A stretch of 64,000 nt of DNA from Flaccisagitta enflata (Eukaryota > Chaetognatha > Sagittoidea > Aphragmophora), in contig OZ231126.1 in NCBI GenBank assembly GCA_965153355.1, positions 47,864,001 through 47,928,000 on the forward strand, written 5' to 3'. Positions 18,677 to 29,625 of the stretch are shown here, piece by piece (within the stretch, counting starts at the first letter, position 1; each line of letters opens with the position of its first letter). The notes under the pieces were generated by a model, which was not told the DNA's origin, did not search any database, and saw only the letters and a list, made by a program, of their open reading frames with translations. The translations under genes were made by a program, and so were the position numbers.

Positions 18677-21600
18677 CGACGAATAAGTTCCCAGAAACGT
18701 CAACTAGTGTTTCCCCTTCATTAGCTTGCAAATACGGACTTTTGCGTAACCTTATAGTAATTGTAATTGCCCCTGGCAAGCTTCGCCTATTTTCCACCGA
18801 GTTTCTTAAAGCGTCGGAAAAAGGGTCATCTTGTCACATGATCAAATTTGATATCATAACGTCCACTTGTTTCGTTTTCTTTTTTTGCAGAGTTTAAAAC
18901 ATGCCAACAAAGGCAAAAAAAAAACAGCTTTATTCAACACAGATTGCTTAACAATGGAATATGACAATATAAGCACACCTGTGACAAAATGGAACATGTC
19001 TTCTTAAAGCGCCGGAAATAGGGCTGGTCGGATAAATGGATAAGGAAGTTCTCTTGCGATTGTGTTGATCAAATCAACGGTTGTCTTCGGTCTATTAGGC
19101 CTAGAGCTAGGGACTGCAACAGAAAAATCACTTTAATTTACTTGCAAGACCCCCTGTAAAAAAATATGAAATAACACATAGAATTGATGGGTTGAAAGCA
19201 ATTTCGGTGATGCTGATACTGTGTCTCTTGAGCAAGCTTTTCCGCGTCAAAATAAAGATATCTTCCTAATTTTTTTTTCCATCTTTCTCTAATAAGCCAG
19301 TAGAGGTAATTCCACGTTTCCCACGGTATGAATGAAGTAAAACTTACCCCAAAAAATGAGAATTTCTCTGTGCTACACATTTGCTACATGATTTTTACCA
19401 AAAATTGATCATTATTTTTAACTGAAATCACATGAAAATCGCCAGTTTTTTTTTAAACTTAAGTTCTTAGACTCAAATACGATCTCTGGGAATGATATTG
19501 GGTGCTGAAAAGCCTTGGATGGAAAGTGAAGCGCAAATTTCGAATGTAAATAGCATAAAAAACGCCGTGACCGCCTGAAAAAAAATTCTACCTATATACT
19601 TACTGTTTGGTGTTAATCATTTTGTGAAAAACGCTACATAATCATTTGCCCATACTCGTACCTTGGCATGACTGAACTCAGTTTGAGCCAGACGGCATTG
19701 ACAATGTCCAGCACTTTTCTCGGCGGTTGAGATTCAATGACTCCGTCGACACTTTGCACCGGAAGAAGGCGGCAGAGATTGGAGGTCAGCGTCTCCGCAA
19801 AAGCGATCATCTCGCAGGAATCCTTTGTCGACAAACGCGTCAACATCACCATCAAAGTCGTCCATACCTGAAGAAATAAATACCAGTCAAATTTGTTGAT
19901 TGCCATTAGGCTTGATTTTTTACAGTAAGCGACCGATGTATCCTGATTGATTGTGACTAATTTGTCACCGAGTCGTCATTTAGAAAGATAACAAGAGTGC
20001 TACTTTATTTCCTGCCTTGGTTTCGAAGCAAACGTCAAACGCTTTCTGCAGCGACGCCGGCGTAAGCGACTTGGTCCACGACGGTAATCCGGGAACGACG
20101 GCATTAACGGAAACTGTCGCGTCACGTAGCCTCTGATTGGTGGAATCTTCTTCCTCCGTCAGCCAATCGTCGACGAGGCAAAGATGCGGGAAGTGATTTG
20201 CGACGAGGCGGAGCAGCGAGGCGTAGAGACCGGCGTAATTCTGCTGGTCCCGATGAGCCAGTCTCAGTAGAAATTTAATCGGCAGTTCGTCCCACAACTC
20301 GGAGGAATAACTTAAGAACTGACGAGGTCCGCTCTGAAAGGGTGAAGATCGAGAAGGGGAAAGGATCGAGAGTAGGAAATGACATAGACATTAGTGATTC
20401 AAGGACGCGGAGGGAACCAAATTAGGCTGAACTTTAAATGTCAACATCCGTCACTCAAGAAGTCATACCAGTAGAAAACGAACAGGTAGTTATTAGAGAA
20501 AATTGCTAAAAGTAAAACTACTATTTTTCAACTGATAGATACATCAATAAGGCAGACAAATGATCATTGATAAACACTAACTTAAACTTTGTTACAGCCA
20601 GAAGTATCGGGCAAGGTACTAGGCAAGGCACTAGACAAGGCACTAGACAGCTGCCAGATTCCTTTCTTCTCAAAGGACCGGCAAAATCCTATCAGTCACA
20701 GTCTTACTCACGGTGATAGCCTTTATTTGAGACATTCTGACATCTTCGTAGAGCAATAGATAATAGAGTACGAGAATTTGCGGGACAACTCTTTCGTCGG
20801 CGTCCATCGCCTCCTCGGCGTCGGTCTCCATCTTCTCCGCATCGCTTTGCTTGTTCAAGAGTAAAGGAGAAGCGGCAAAGAAGGACAGAATTTCCTGAGA
20901 AGTGAGACACAGAATTGATCAAATCACAACTAAGGGTAATTGGTTTGATAAATGTCTTATACCTTTTATCTGTTGGCAATGACCTCATTATTAAAGAACA
21001 GATCAGAGCTGTAACAACAGTCCGTTACCTGCACAAGTTGGGCTACGATGAAAAAAAAAAAAAAATTTAGTAAGGAGGCTAAAAAAGGCCCAATCTTATG
21101 TAAAAAAACCTGGGGAATCCAACCGTGACCTACGCGGGGGCGTTTAGAAACGGCCCCAAAAACACCCAAAAATGGCTATTTTTAGGTATTTTTGGCCAAA
21201 ATTTAGTACTTAAATGGAGGCCAAGTGTTTAAATTCATAGTTGGGGACACTTCAAGATGTAAGAGACTAGTAAAACAAGAATCATGATGATGGGGCTATT
21301 GTGGGGTACCTGAAAAGGCCCAAAAAGGGCCCCTAAAACGAAAAAAATGTAGTTTTTTTTTCATTGTGACTACAAAAATAAATGGAATGACTTCAAATTT
21401 GAAATGGAAGTTCCTTATAAATGCAACTACCATCATGTAAAAATTTGTGGCCCTCCTTAGATGGCTTCATAGAAAAATTTGGCCACCAAAACCAAAAATC
21501 GCTCCTAAAAAATCAGTTTTTTGAGTTAATTGACCTAAAAATAATATTTTAAGGTCAGGGTACCCCAATTTTTTTTTCTATTTTGCTAATATAAGATGTT

Positions 21601-22099
21601 TGGAGGTTCCAAAAAAAATTTCAGACCATATTTCCAAAAAATGGCTGAGATATGACCATTTGAAGCGACATGGTAAAAATGGAAAATGCCAAAAATGGTT
21701 ATTTTTGGTGATTTTTTTAAAACAATTGGATACAAAAAGGGGTCCCGTTCATTTTAATTCATAGTTGGGGACACTACAAGATGTAAGAGATTATAAAACG
21801 ACGGATGGACCAACAGACGGACCAATGGACAGACAAAGCGGGGTGTAGAGTCGCGTAGCACGCAACTAAAAACGCGTTTTTGGTTGTCAGTTGAAACACA
21901 TGCAGGTTCTTACGTTCTTACGTTTCTTACATTTTTTAAGGCGAGGCATCTTTTCATCAACTGACACGTAAACACCAAAAAGATTTATTGCCGACTTTTG
22001 TTTCGAGTACAGATCGTTCTTTCGAATCACCAATCCTCTTCTAACCACTCCCTCCCCCTTCTCTTAGTGTTTGTGTGTGTGTGTGTGTGTGTCTGTCTG

Positions 22100-22131
<32 letters not shown>

Positions 22132-22181
22132 TCTCTGTCTCTCTCTGTCTCTGTCTGTCTCTGTCTGTCTCTGTCTGTCTG

Positions 22182-22253
<72 letters not shown>

Positions 22254-25200
22254 AATCTTGGTCGATACAAGGGATACACTAGTGCGTGCGGTGGGCAGGG
22301 CTTTGAGGTCACTCAATCATTTGGGCAGGAGCAGTGAGGCCAAAGACCGCAAAACCCCCCAAAAAAGTAAAGTGTGATGGACCGACGGACGGACTGACGG
22401 ACGGACCAACGGACGGACACACCGACAAAGCGGGTTGTAGAGTCGCGTAGCATGCGACTAAAAATGATTTAGTCGCGTGCTACGCGAATCTACACCCCGC
22501 TTTATCCGTCGGTCCGTTGGTCGGTCCGTCGGTCCGTTTGTCCGTCGGTCGGTCGGTTGGTCTGTCCGTCACACTTTACTTTTTTTGGGTTTTTAGGGTT
22601 TTTGGGTTTTAGGGTTTTTGGCTAAAAAAATCACAAAAAATGACCATTTTCGGCGTTTTCCATTTTTACCACGTCGCTTCAAATGGTCATATCTCAGCCA
22701 TTTTTTGGAAATATGGCCTGAAATTTTTTTTGGAACCTCCAAACATCTTATATTAGCAAAATAGGAAAAAAAATTGGGGTACCCTGACCTTCAAATATTG
22801 TTTTTAGGTCAATTAACTCAAAAAACTGATTTTTTTTGAGCGATTTTTGGTTTTTGTGGCCAAATTTTCCTATGAAGCTATCTAAGGAGGGCCACAAATT
22901 TTTACATGATGGTAGTTGCATCTATAAGGAACTTCCATTTCAAATTTGAAGTCATTCCATTCATTTTTGTAGTCACAATGAAAAAAAAACTACATTTTTT
23001 TCGTTTTAGGGGCCCTTTTTGGGCCTTTTTAGGTACCCCCCAATAGCCCCATCATTATGATTCCTGTTTTTTTAATCTCTTACATCTTGTAGTGTCCCCA
23101 ACTATGAAAAAAAATGAACAGGACCCCTTTTTGTACCCAATTGTTTAAAAAAATCACAAAAAATGACCATTTTCGGCGTTTTCCATTTTTACCACGTCGC
23201 TTCAAATGGTCATATCTCAGCCATTTTTTGTAAATATGGCCTGAAATTTTTTTTGGAACCTCCAAACATCTTATATTAGCAAAATAGAAAAAAAAATTGG
23301 GGTACCCTGACCTTATAATATTGTTTTTAGGTCAATGAACTCAAAAAACTGATTTTTTTGGAGCGATTTTTGGTTTTTGTGGCCAAATTTTCCTATGAAG
23401 CCATCTAAGGAGGGCCACAAATTTTTACATGATGGTAGTTGCATTTATAAGGAACTTCCATTTCAAATTTGAAGTCATTCCATTCATTTTTGTAGTCACA
23501 ATGAAAAAAAAACTACATTTTTTCCGTTTTAGGGGCCCTTTTTGGGCCTTTTTAGGTACCCCACAATAGCCCCATCATCATGATTCTTGTTTTACTAGTC
23601 TCTTACATCTTGAAGTGTCCCCAACTATGAAATTAAACACTTGGCCTCCATTTAAGTACTAAATTTTGGCCAAAAATACCTAAAAATAGCCATTTTTGGG
23701 TGTTTTTTTGGGGCCGTTTCTAAACGCCCCCGCGTAGGGCTCTGAAAAGGTCACGGTTGGATTTCCCACATTTTTTTACACAAGATTGACCTTTTTCTAG
23801 CCTCCTTACTCAATTTTTTTTTTGCGATGAGAAATAATGCAGCTAGCTCAACTTGTGCAGGTAACGGCAGTGATTGACTCCCGAGTCCAGGCAGGTTCCC
23901 AGAATTACGTCTTACCTGTTGAGAAAGAGGTTCGTTGGTATTTTGCGCGGCTTGTCTCGATGGAATGAGGGTCGAGTTGACAAAGGCTTCGACAAGGGGC
24001 GGCACGACCGGATGCAAAGGTCCACGACACTCGCGCAACTGCCGACAAATCCAATCTTTGATCGGCACTTTGTGCTTGGCAAACGCGCGGCTTTTCAGCA
24101 ACTGATGAATGCAATGTACCGACAAGAAACCCGGAATGGCGGCGGACAGGCCTCGCGTCACGGGAACCGACACGGCCAAAGACGTCACCACCTTCTCGGA
24201 GAAAATGTCCTGCGTGAAGATGGCTTTGAGTCTGACCAGACTGTTCGATCTGACTGGGACCTTCATACCCAAAGTAGCGCAAACCAAGTCGGATATGGCC
24301 GTCATTTGATTACTGTGGAAATGAATGGCAATCAACAACAGCATTTCGCCAAAACCACCACCACCACCTCCTCCTCCACTCCCTTCATTTCCATCGCCGC
24401 GTTCGAAACGCGGCGCCTCGTTCATGAGCCACTGCAGCCACGCCGACACGCGTTTATCGTCTTCGGGGCTGGAGAACAATCCCGGACACGCGATGACCAT
24501 GGACAAGGAAAGTGAAATGAATTTCGTGCCCAAAGCCGAGATTTTAGGCCGAGAGGTTAACAAAGTCACGAGAGACGCGGATTCCTCTTCGGTGAATTTG
24601 ATGGAGGCGGCTTTGAGGGCGCAGTACAAGCGAACGAAATTGTTGGCGACGGTGAGCCGATCGTCGTCGTCCAACAACACAATCGATGATACAGATCTTT
24701 GACCTTCATCGTCATCATACTCATCGCCGTCAATATCACCGGCAATATCACCGGCGCATTTTTTCGTAGGCCGTAGGATAAGTGTCAATTGAGAGGAGAG
24801 ATTAGCGCGGAATTCCTTTACCATCTGCGAGGAGAACGAGTCTTGATGCGCGCCGGATTTCTTCTTCTGGTCGTTTCTGACGAATTGCGCGAACCAGCCG
24901 CGCGCGCTCATATCGCCGTTGAGTAAGAGTCCGGAAGAAAACTCGAGAAGGTCGTTGGGAAGCTGTAAGGAGGGAGGAGAGGAGGGAGAAGAAGAGGAAG
25001 AGGGTTCCCCTGTCGCGGTTCCTAAATTGTGCTCCAATGTTAAAGCGATTGCCAGTTCCGGGAGTCTGCCTTCGTTGACGGCCATGGCGCGAATGCTCAG
25101 CGCCTGTCGAGGGTTCATGTCGATCAACGCGCGGAGGACTTGGCAGCGTTTCCGGGTGTCGACGTCGTCGTCCGTAGTTTCACCCGTAACCATGGAAGCG

Positions 25201-26894
25201 GCGGCGCAGCGGCTTCCAATCACCAGCGAGTGACAGACCTAAGGATAGGTAGACAAACTTGTGAAAAATAAAATTCATTGCGTCAGATAACCAGTCATCC
25301 AGACTAACGCTTCAAGCCATAAATCGGGAACCCACGGAACGAATGTCTCCCCAACAATCACCTCGTGAAAAGCGTCCGCATTATTAGCAACCAAACGACA
25401 AATAAGCCAATCGCCGTTGGGCACGTGAAGCAACGTGTCAGCCAGTTCGGTGATCTGCAGCAAATTGGGCAGCTCCGCTTGCGCGATACACAAAACGTCT
25501 GATACTTCTTCCAGATATATTCCGTCTTCGAAAAGTTCGGAATTACGCCAATAGAACTCGCCGGGGTTGGAAGAAGGAGCGGCGCCGGTGGCGTCCACAG
25601 CGCCCGCGACGCCAAACGCGGCTTCCGTGGCGGCGGCGCGCAGTTTCGACATCACAAATAAAATTTCGCTCAGTACGAGACGCAATTTGCCAACGGCTTC
25701 GCTGCGTTCGAACTCGAGGGGCGTGCTTCCGCCGCTGGACGACGCGCCCGAACCGGTGGCGCCGCCACCACCGGCGACCAAATTACTGTCTTTCAACTGC
25801 GTGGCTCCACCGACTTTGCCGCGTAGCGCCAACTCCTTTTTGGCATCTTGTTCGAGAACGTGGAAATCGATAGAGAGCAGAGCGACGAGAGAGTTGACAG
25901 TTTCCACGCCGCAGAGCAGCCGCAGGATCGAACGCCGTTTGCGAGTCCACGCTTTGCCTGTGACAGTGAATGAAATTGTAACAATGCCAAGTAGGCAACA
26001 GGATGCGCCGTGTAGATCGTCAAACGTTGGCGATACCGACGGGGTGGGGGGGGGGATAAAATCAAAGGGTTAGGAGATGTGAGAAAATCACGTGCGGGTG
26101 GGCAGGGGTCACCAGATCATTTGAGCAGGAGCAATGAGGCCAAAAACCGCAAAACCCCCAAAAAAGTAAAGCGTGACAGACAGACAGACCAACCGACGGA
26201 CGGACCGACAAAGCGGGGTGTAACACGCGACTAAAAAAATCAGCTTCTGTATCAACACGAAAATCGTTCGCGTCAGATCTTTGCTTTGATTCCATGGTGA
26301 TATTTACTCTCTTTCTACTTCCGACCAACGCTTACGTAAACGCTGCTAGCTATCGTCAGTATCGCCGAAAATATTTTTTGAAAATAGATTTGAATTCATA
26401 ATTGTTAGTTCTACACGGTGATTATGCGTAGTTAAGCGAATGGGCCTAAGTATGAGCTCAGGGGATGGTATTCCGACAGCTTATAAGTTTTCTACAAAAT
26501 GTAATGATTTTCAGTGCAAAAAAAACTCACTAGTTGATCAATATGACCAAGTATGACAATCTCAAATAATAATCAAATCATATTTTAACTGTTTTCTGTC
26601 ATATGTTCCATCAGATGAGCGATTAAGAATTTTCCGCAATCTTTTTTTCCCGTCCCTTTCTCTCACGATCGCTGCAGTTTAATAGCCTACTTCTTGAAAC
26701 CCCGTTTGGGGCTGTATATATGTTGGGCTCCAATGCCTTTTCCTGTTTTTTGTGTTTCATGCATCTTCCTGTCTTTCCTGTGGTTTCATTTTGCCGAGTC
26801 TGACTTTAGCTGTCTGTCTCTCTCTCTCTCTGTCTCTCTCTGTCTCTCTCTGTCTCTCTCTGTCTCTCTCTGTCTCTCTCTGTCTCTCTCTCTG

Positions 26895-26938
<44 letters not shown>

Positions 26939-28146
26939 TCTTTTTCTCTCACTATAAATTGCGTATTATTGGATGGCGTCGTCTTTGATGTATATGCAAC
27001 GATTTTGGATCTGGATTGGATTGTTATTTGGATTTATTTGGATCTATTATCATGGATTGATCGTCTGAACCATGGGTTTCAGTTACTGGTTATAATGGAA
27101 AGAAGCGGCGTTATCGAAAGTGTAATTCGTATTATGTGTCATTTTGTATTGTTTGTGATATTTTCTTCATAATATGTGTCATTGAAAGTATTGTTCTACA
27201 TAGGAGTTACTCGCTGTTCCCAATACTTATGTCTTTTTTCTCCCTCTCTTGCAGAAAAAGAGGAAAAAACAGGAAAATAGAAAAATAGAAAAACCGCAGT
27301 GAAGTCAGAAAAAAAAGGAAAGAAAAGAAGTTTGAAAGGAATAAAAGAGAGAAAAGAGAGAAAAGAAAGAAAATATAGAAGAGATAGAAAGGAAAGAAAC
27401 AAGAACATAAGAGAAAAGTACAGAAAAAAAAGCGGAAAAAGGAAGAGAAGAAAAAAGAAAAAAAAGGGAAGAAAAAAACATTAGGAGGAAAAAAAAAAGA
27501 ATAATGGGAAAAAAAAGAAAAGAAAGAGAAAAAAAAGTGAAGCAGGGATTTCGAGAAGGCAAACAATTGGTAGAAATAACAAGGCCGGATACACCGCCAC
27601 CAGTTGCGGACGGGTGGGCAGGGGCGGAAATGCACGTTTTCACACTTTTCGACTCGTGGTCACGGACAGACGGACAGACGGACCGACGGACGGACGGACG
27701 GACGGACGGACCGACGGACGGACAAAGGCTCTTATAGAGTTGCGTGTCCGCAACTAAAAATCGGAGGAGATTAATACTTTTGGTATTATGATTAGCATAA
27801 CACAGTATGACACTATTTGAGCCATGAGGGGATGAAAAGAAAAATGATAAGAGGAGAGACGGCAATGACCCAGAAAGATTTGACCGACCAGACGGAGTGA
27901 TAGAAGTCGAAGATGAACTTCTTAATGTTAGATAAGACATCACCGCGGTATACCAAGCCGGAGCGAGGCTATAAGTGCTTTTCCGGGCACAAACATACCC
28001 TGATCAAGTGGAGAACAAAGCGACATGCGGACGAGGCTGGGTAACAGAGGCCGAAGTTCGTCCTCTCGTAAGGCTGAGAGCTCCGCAATATTCAGAGAGT
28101 CTATAGCTGCGAATACATGCGGGGGGATCATCGCGCGCGTCTCCAT
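9262..28146 (-). CDS. INTS2: Integrator complex subunit 2
   Basis: Ten exons in transcription order: 28146-27999, 25957-25362, 25238-23916, 20894-20712, 20333-20004, 19867-19662, 17186-16958, 12898-12714, 10204-9893 and 9697-9262. The frame is kept through all nine junctions and gives 1315 residues (human about 1204). Recognisable blocks in order: LLPSLVRMSLCSP, VNSLVALLSIDFHVLEQDA, LRLVLSEILFVMSK, YLEEVSDVLCIAQAELP, MNPRQALSIRAM, RLYCALKAA, FGEMLLLIAIHFHSNQ, SIHCIHQLL-like, LLVLYY-like with QILVLYYLLLYED, LPIKFLLRLAH, HLCLVDDW, DPLTVLRCDERV, AAQDSAAVQILLE, LREVQCLVCSWLHQMFIADP, VHFQGYPLQLL and FIPELLRQPQIEKQVFAIQL. Integrator binds RNA polymerase II and cleaves snRNA and paused nascent transcripts; INTS2 belongs to its core scaffold. 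The extra length comes from Gly/Ser and acidic low-complexity loops in exons 2 and 3. Introns 3 and 7 to 8 carry large repeats. The start is the first ATG of the first recognised exon; a further 5' exon is possible. Confidence 0.96.
10264..10427. mobile_element. Small palindromic MITE-like element in an INTS2 intron
   Basis: The left end TGGGGTAAAATG and the right end CATTTTACCCCA are perfect inverted repeats of 12 bp, with further matching AAGTGGGT/ACCCACTT blocks inside. Length is 164 bp. No target-site duplication was confirmed. Confidence 0.6.
11066..11108. repeat. Perfect 20-bp palindrome with 3-nt loop
   Basis: GGTGGCCCACATTGCCCC plus two bases pair exactly with the following complement across the loop CAA. 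The T6A6 tracts just outside also repeat on both sides. Confidence 0.85.
11297..11644. mobile_element. Tc1/mariner-type MITE with TA target duplication
   Basis: TIRs read ACGGGTGTTCAAATAA at the left and the complement of ACGGGTGTTCTAATAA at the right. A TA dinucleotide flanks each end (11295-11296 and 11645-11646). It is 348 bp, AT-rich and non-coding, nested inside the 1.3-kb element. Confidence 0.75.
12961..13332. mobile_element. PIF/Harbinger-type MITE with TTA target duplication
   Basis: The left end ATACAATGTGTGAACCCC and the right end GGGGTTCACACCTTGTAT are inverted, and CTGTAGCACCCCC extends the similarity. TTA flanks both sides (12958-12960, 13333-13335), the target typical of Harbinger elements. 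It is 372 bp and non-coding. It starts 62 bp upstream of the splice acceptor of INTS2 exon 8. Confidence 0.75.
13336..15044. other. Non-coding part of the INTS2 intron
   Basis: AT-rich intron sequence. A segment of about 40 bp starting near 14519 (TTGAATTATGGACAATTC) recurs with changes near 14717. No gene or RNA was recognised. Confidence 0.5.
15045..15412. repeat. Degenerate 10-11-bp array of the type TTAAAATGAC
   Basis: Tens of near-copies of (c)TTAAAATGA / TTAAATTGAC in a row, AT-rich, with no stable open frame. Confidence 0.85.
15436..15505 (+). repeat. GGAC/hairpin element, copy 1
   Basis: A run of CCGA/CGGAC repeats and ACAAAGCGGGGTGT lead to the hairpin AGTCGCG-TAGCA-CGCGACT (15481-15499), then an A run. 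It is the 3' part of the dispersed family described in the findings. Confidence 0.8.
15620..16470. repeat. Tandem array of ~150-bp units with a palindromic core
   Basis: About five degenerate units, each with CAACCAAATTGGTTG (a 15-bp palindrome; near 15855, 16006, 16149 and 16310), TTTTTCACTTTTAGGC and GGCTGGTTGGGTGGTAGG. The spacing of the palindrome is about 151, 143 and 161 bp. Confidence 0.85.
16509..16570. repeat. (GACGACGACAAC)n microsatellite
   Basis: A trinucleotide-type array of GAC and AAC triplets with a 12-bp higher period. Confidence 0.9.
17480..17580 (-). repeat. GGAC/hairpin element, copy 2 (reverse)
   Basis: The hairpin AAGTGCG-TCCT-CGCACTT (17484-17501) is followed by CTTCAAGAG and a GGTCGGTC-rich stretch. 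Arm sequences differ from copy 1 but still pair perfectly. Confidence 0.8.
17671..17738. repeat. (ATTC)n microsatellite
   Basis: An ATTC tetranucleotide array, about 68 bp, in an INTS2 intron. Confidence 0.9.
18190..18248. repeat. (GA)n microsatellite
   Basis: A GA dinucleotide run of about 59 bp in an INTS2 intron. Confidence 0.9.
18642..18680. repeat. (ACG)n microsatellite
   Basis: An ACG triplet run of about 39 bp in the INTS2 intron. Confidence 0.9.
21780..21873 (+). repeat. GGAC/hairpin element, copy 3
   Basis: GGACCAACAGACGGACC, then ACAAAGCGGGGTGTAG and the hairpin AGTCGCG-TAGCA-CGCAACT (21849-21867), then A's. One arm carries a single change giving a G-T pair. Confidence 0.8.
22067..22250. 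repeat. (GT)n then (CT/CTGT)n microsatellite
   Basis: A GT run grades into CTGT and CT dinucleotides over about 184 bp. Confidence 0.95.
22280..22570. repeat. GGAC/hairpin elements, copies 4 and 5, head to head
   Basis: The forward copy ends AGTCGCG-TAGCA-TGCGACT (22441-22459). Eleven bases later the reverse copy starts AGTCGCG-TGCTA-CGCGA (22471 on) and runs into GTCC repeats. Together they form a fold-back of about 200 bp. Confidence 0.8.
26095..26235 (+). repeat. GGAC/hairpin element, copy 6 (left arm lost)
   Basis: The body GTGCGGGTGGGCAGGGGTCA and GGAC repeats are followed by ACAAAGCGGGGTGTA, and only the right arm CGCGACT (26226-26232) with A's remains. Confidence 0.75.
26815..26950. 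repeat. (CT/CTGT)n microsatellite
   Basis: CT dinucleotides with regular CTGT then CTTT interruptions, about 135 bp. Confidence 0.95.
27245..27540. repeat. Purine-rich GAAA/GGAAA tract
   Basis: About 300 bp of almost pure A and G on the plus strand, without a strict unit. Confidence 0.85.
27583..27760 (+). mobile_element. Full-length GGAC/hairpin element, copy 7
   Basis: It begins GGCCGGATACACCGCC, continues TTGCGGACGGGTGGGCAGGG, a (GGAC)n run, ACAAAGGCTCTTATAG and the hairpin AGTTGCG-TGTC-CGCAACT (27738-27755), ending in five A's. Length is about 178 bp. Confidence 0.8.
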
Positions 28147-28714
28147 CGCTGTGAGCGGGACGCCGGATTACCCAGAAAGGAGGAACCTGAAAGTGAGGAG
28201 AAAGTACTGATGGATCACGTGCACGACAGACTGAAAAGATTCTGGAGCCTAAAATCTTCTACGGCGCCGCAGCTTTAGTCAGTCCGGCGGGAAATCTGAC
28301 GCTTCATTAAACAACCAACGTGCTAAACACTATAATAACTACGAAAAAGTAAGCAGTGATAGGCCGAAGTCATTAATAAAAACTTAAAAACGGAGCTTCA
28401 GCCTATTGCCACTGGGATCGCCACCGATACTGGCCCTATTTCGAGCATTTTAGATGCTCAATCAGCGACATCGAAAGCCGATGTCAGCAGCTGCAGTAGT
28501 AGAGCGACGCAGCTGCTGCAGCGTTGCCCGGTGATCGTCAGCTGGATACGTGTAAACATGTTAAAAACTTCCCTTACCCTACTATGCCTTACCTTAGCTT
28601 GTTTTACTTTTTACTAAAGCGGCTAGAAAGACACTGAATGGAAATGAAAAGGGAAGAAAAAAAAGTTTTGTTCACTAGCTACTGTAAAAATCTGTCGGAA
28701 GTATTGTTCAATAC

Positions 28715-28718
<4 letters not shown>

Positions 28719-28792
<74 letters not shown>

Positions 28793-28793
28793 A

Positions 28794-28834
<41 letters not shown>

Positions 28835-28875
28835 GAGAGACAGACAGACAGAGAGAGACAGACAGACAGACAGAC
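28719..28875. repeat. (GA)n then (GACA)n microsatellite
   Basis: A GA run to about 28800, then GACA units to 28875. Confidence 0.95.
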
Positions 28876-29144
28876 AAAAAGGCAGAAAGACAGTAGAAAG
28901 GCAGAACCAGTGGCTTTCGCCAAATATGTGAATCGCAGGAGCTTTGAAATATGAAGACAGAATAGAAAAAGAAAAAGTCACAACCCTCTTTCTAAAAAAA
29001 AACAAAAATAGGAAAAATAGCAAAAGCTACAACTCTCTTTTTAAATAAAAAAAGAGAAGAGATGAACAGAAAAAGAACAAGGTCAAGTGAAGGCCAATAA
29101 GTGCGCCTTGCTTGATTAAGAATTTGTGAATGAACGTTTTTGAT

Positions 29145-29196
29145 GAAGGAAGGAAGGAAGGAAGGAAGGAAGGAAGGAAGGAAGGAAGGAAGGAAT
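29145..29196. repeat. (GAAG)n microsatellite
   Basis: A GGAA-type tetranucleotide array of about 50 bp ending in GAAT units. Confidence 0.9.
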
Positions 29197-29279
29197 GAAT
29201 GAAAATGTGGTGAGACATCAAAGGTGACAGGAATGAAGAACTACGAAGAATCAGCCATTTTTCGCGTTTCAAATATTTG

Positions 29280-29372
29280 CGTGACCGACCAAACGACTAA
29301 CCGACCAACCGACTGACCAACCAACCAACGGACATGACCTCTTATAAAAGTGCGAGGACGCACTTAAAAACA
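29280..29372 (+). repeat. GGAC/hairpin element, copy 8
   Basis: ACCGACC/ACCAACC repeats, then CCTCTTATAAA and the hairpin AAGTGCG-AGGA-CGCACTT (29348-29365) and five A's. It has the same arm type as copy 2 in the opposite orientation. Confidence 0.8.
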
Positions 29373-29625
29373 GTCAAACCAAAAGAAAAAAAAGTCATAG
29401 AACAGTTTCAAAGTGAATTGCGAAACGCATTTCCCTATGAAAGACAATAACATCTTGAGAGCGATAACGATGGAACCTGAATGGAAGAAAGAGACACACA
29501 TTCTACGCTCAGATATTTATTTTTATTTAGGCGAGCAATGCGAATGAAGGTTATCATTATAAACTCAAAAGAAAAGACCATAAACTCATTCAAAACACTA
29601 TCATAAGCTTCCAACCAAAATAACC

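Larger units (their letters stand above)
21060..23850. mobile_element. Large inverted-repeat cluster in INTS2 intron 3
   Basis: A forward copy (about 21060-21870) and an inverted copy (about 23850-22467) share a T-rich body. Matching landmarks include CGCGGGGGCGTTTAGAAACG, AGTTGGGGACACTTCAAGAT, GGCCCAAAAAGGGCCCCTAA and AAATGGCTGAGATATGACCA. The inverted copy has an internal direct duplication with a period of about 523 bp (TGACCATTTTCGGCG at 22641 and 23164). Each arm ends in the GGAC/hairpin sequence. Outer flanks CCGTTACCTGCACAAGTTG also match inverted. No protein is encoded. Confidence 0.8.
25958..27998. other. INTS2 intron 1
   Basis: This 2-kb intron contains a GGAC/hairpin fragment, a CT/CTGT microsatellite, a purine-rich tract and a full hairpin element, all listed separately. 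No further exon was recognised. Confidence 0.7.
28147..29625. other. Divergent spacer between INTS2 and DRC1
   Basis: It should contain the promoters of both genes. Seen in it: a GC-rich CAGCTGCTGCAGCG stretch near 28510, a GA/GACA microsatellite, a GAAG array and a hairpin element (listed separately). No open frame was judged real. Confidence 0.6.

Noticed and set aside
23874-24515. 213-codon plus-strand open frame
   Set aside because: Shadow of INTS2 exon 3 on the other strand, which carries the conserved protein.
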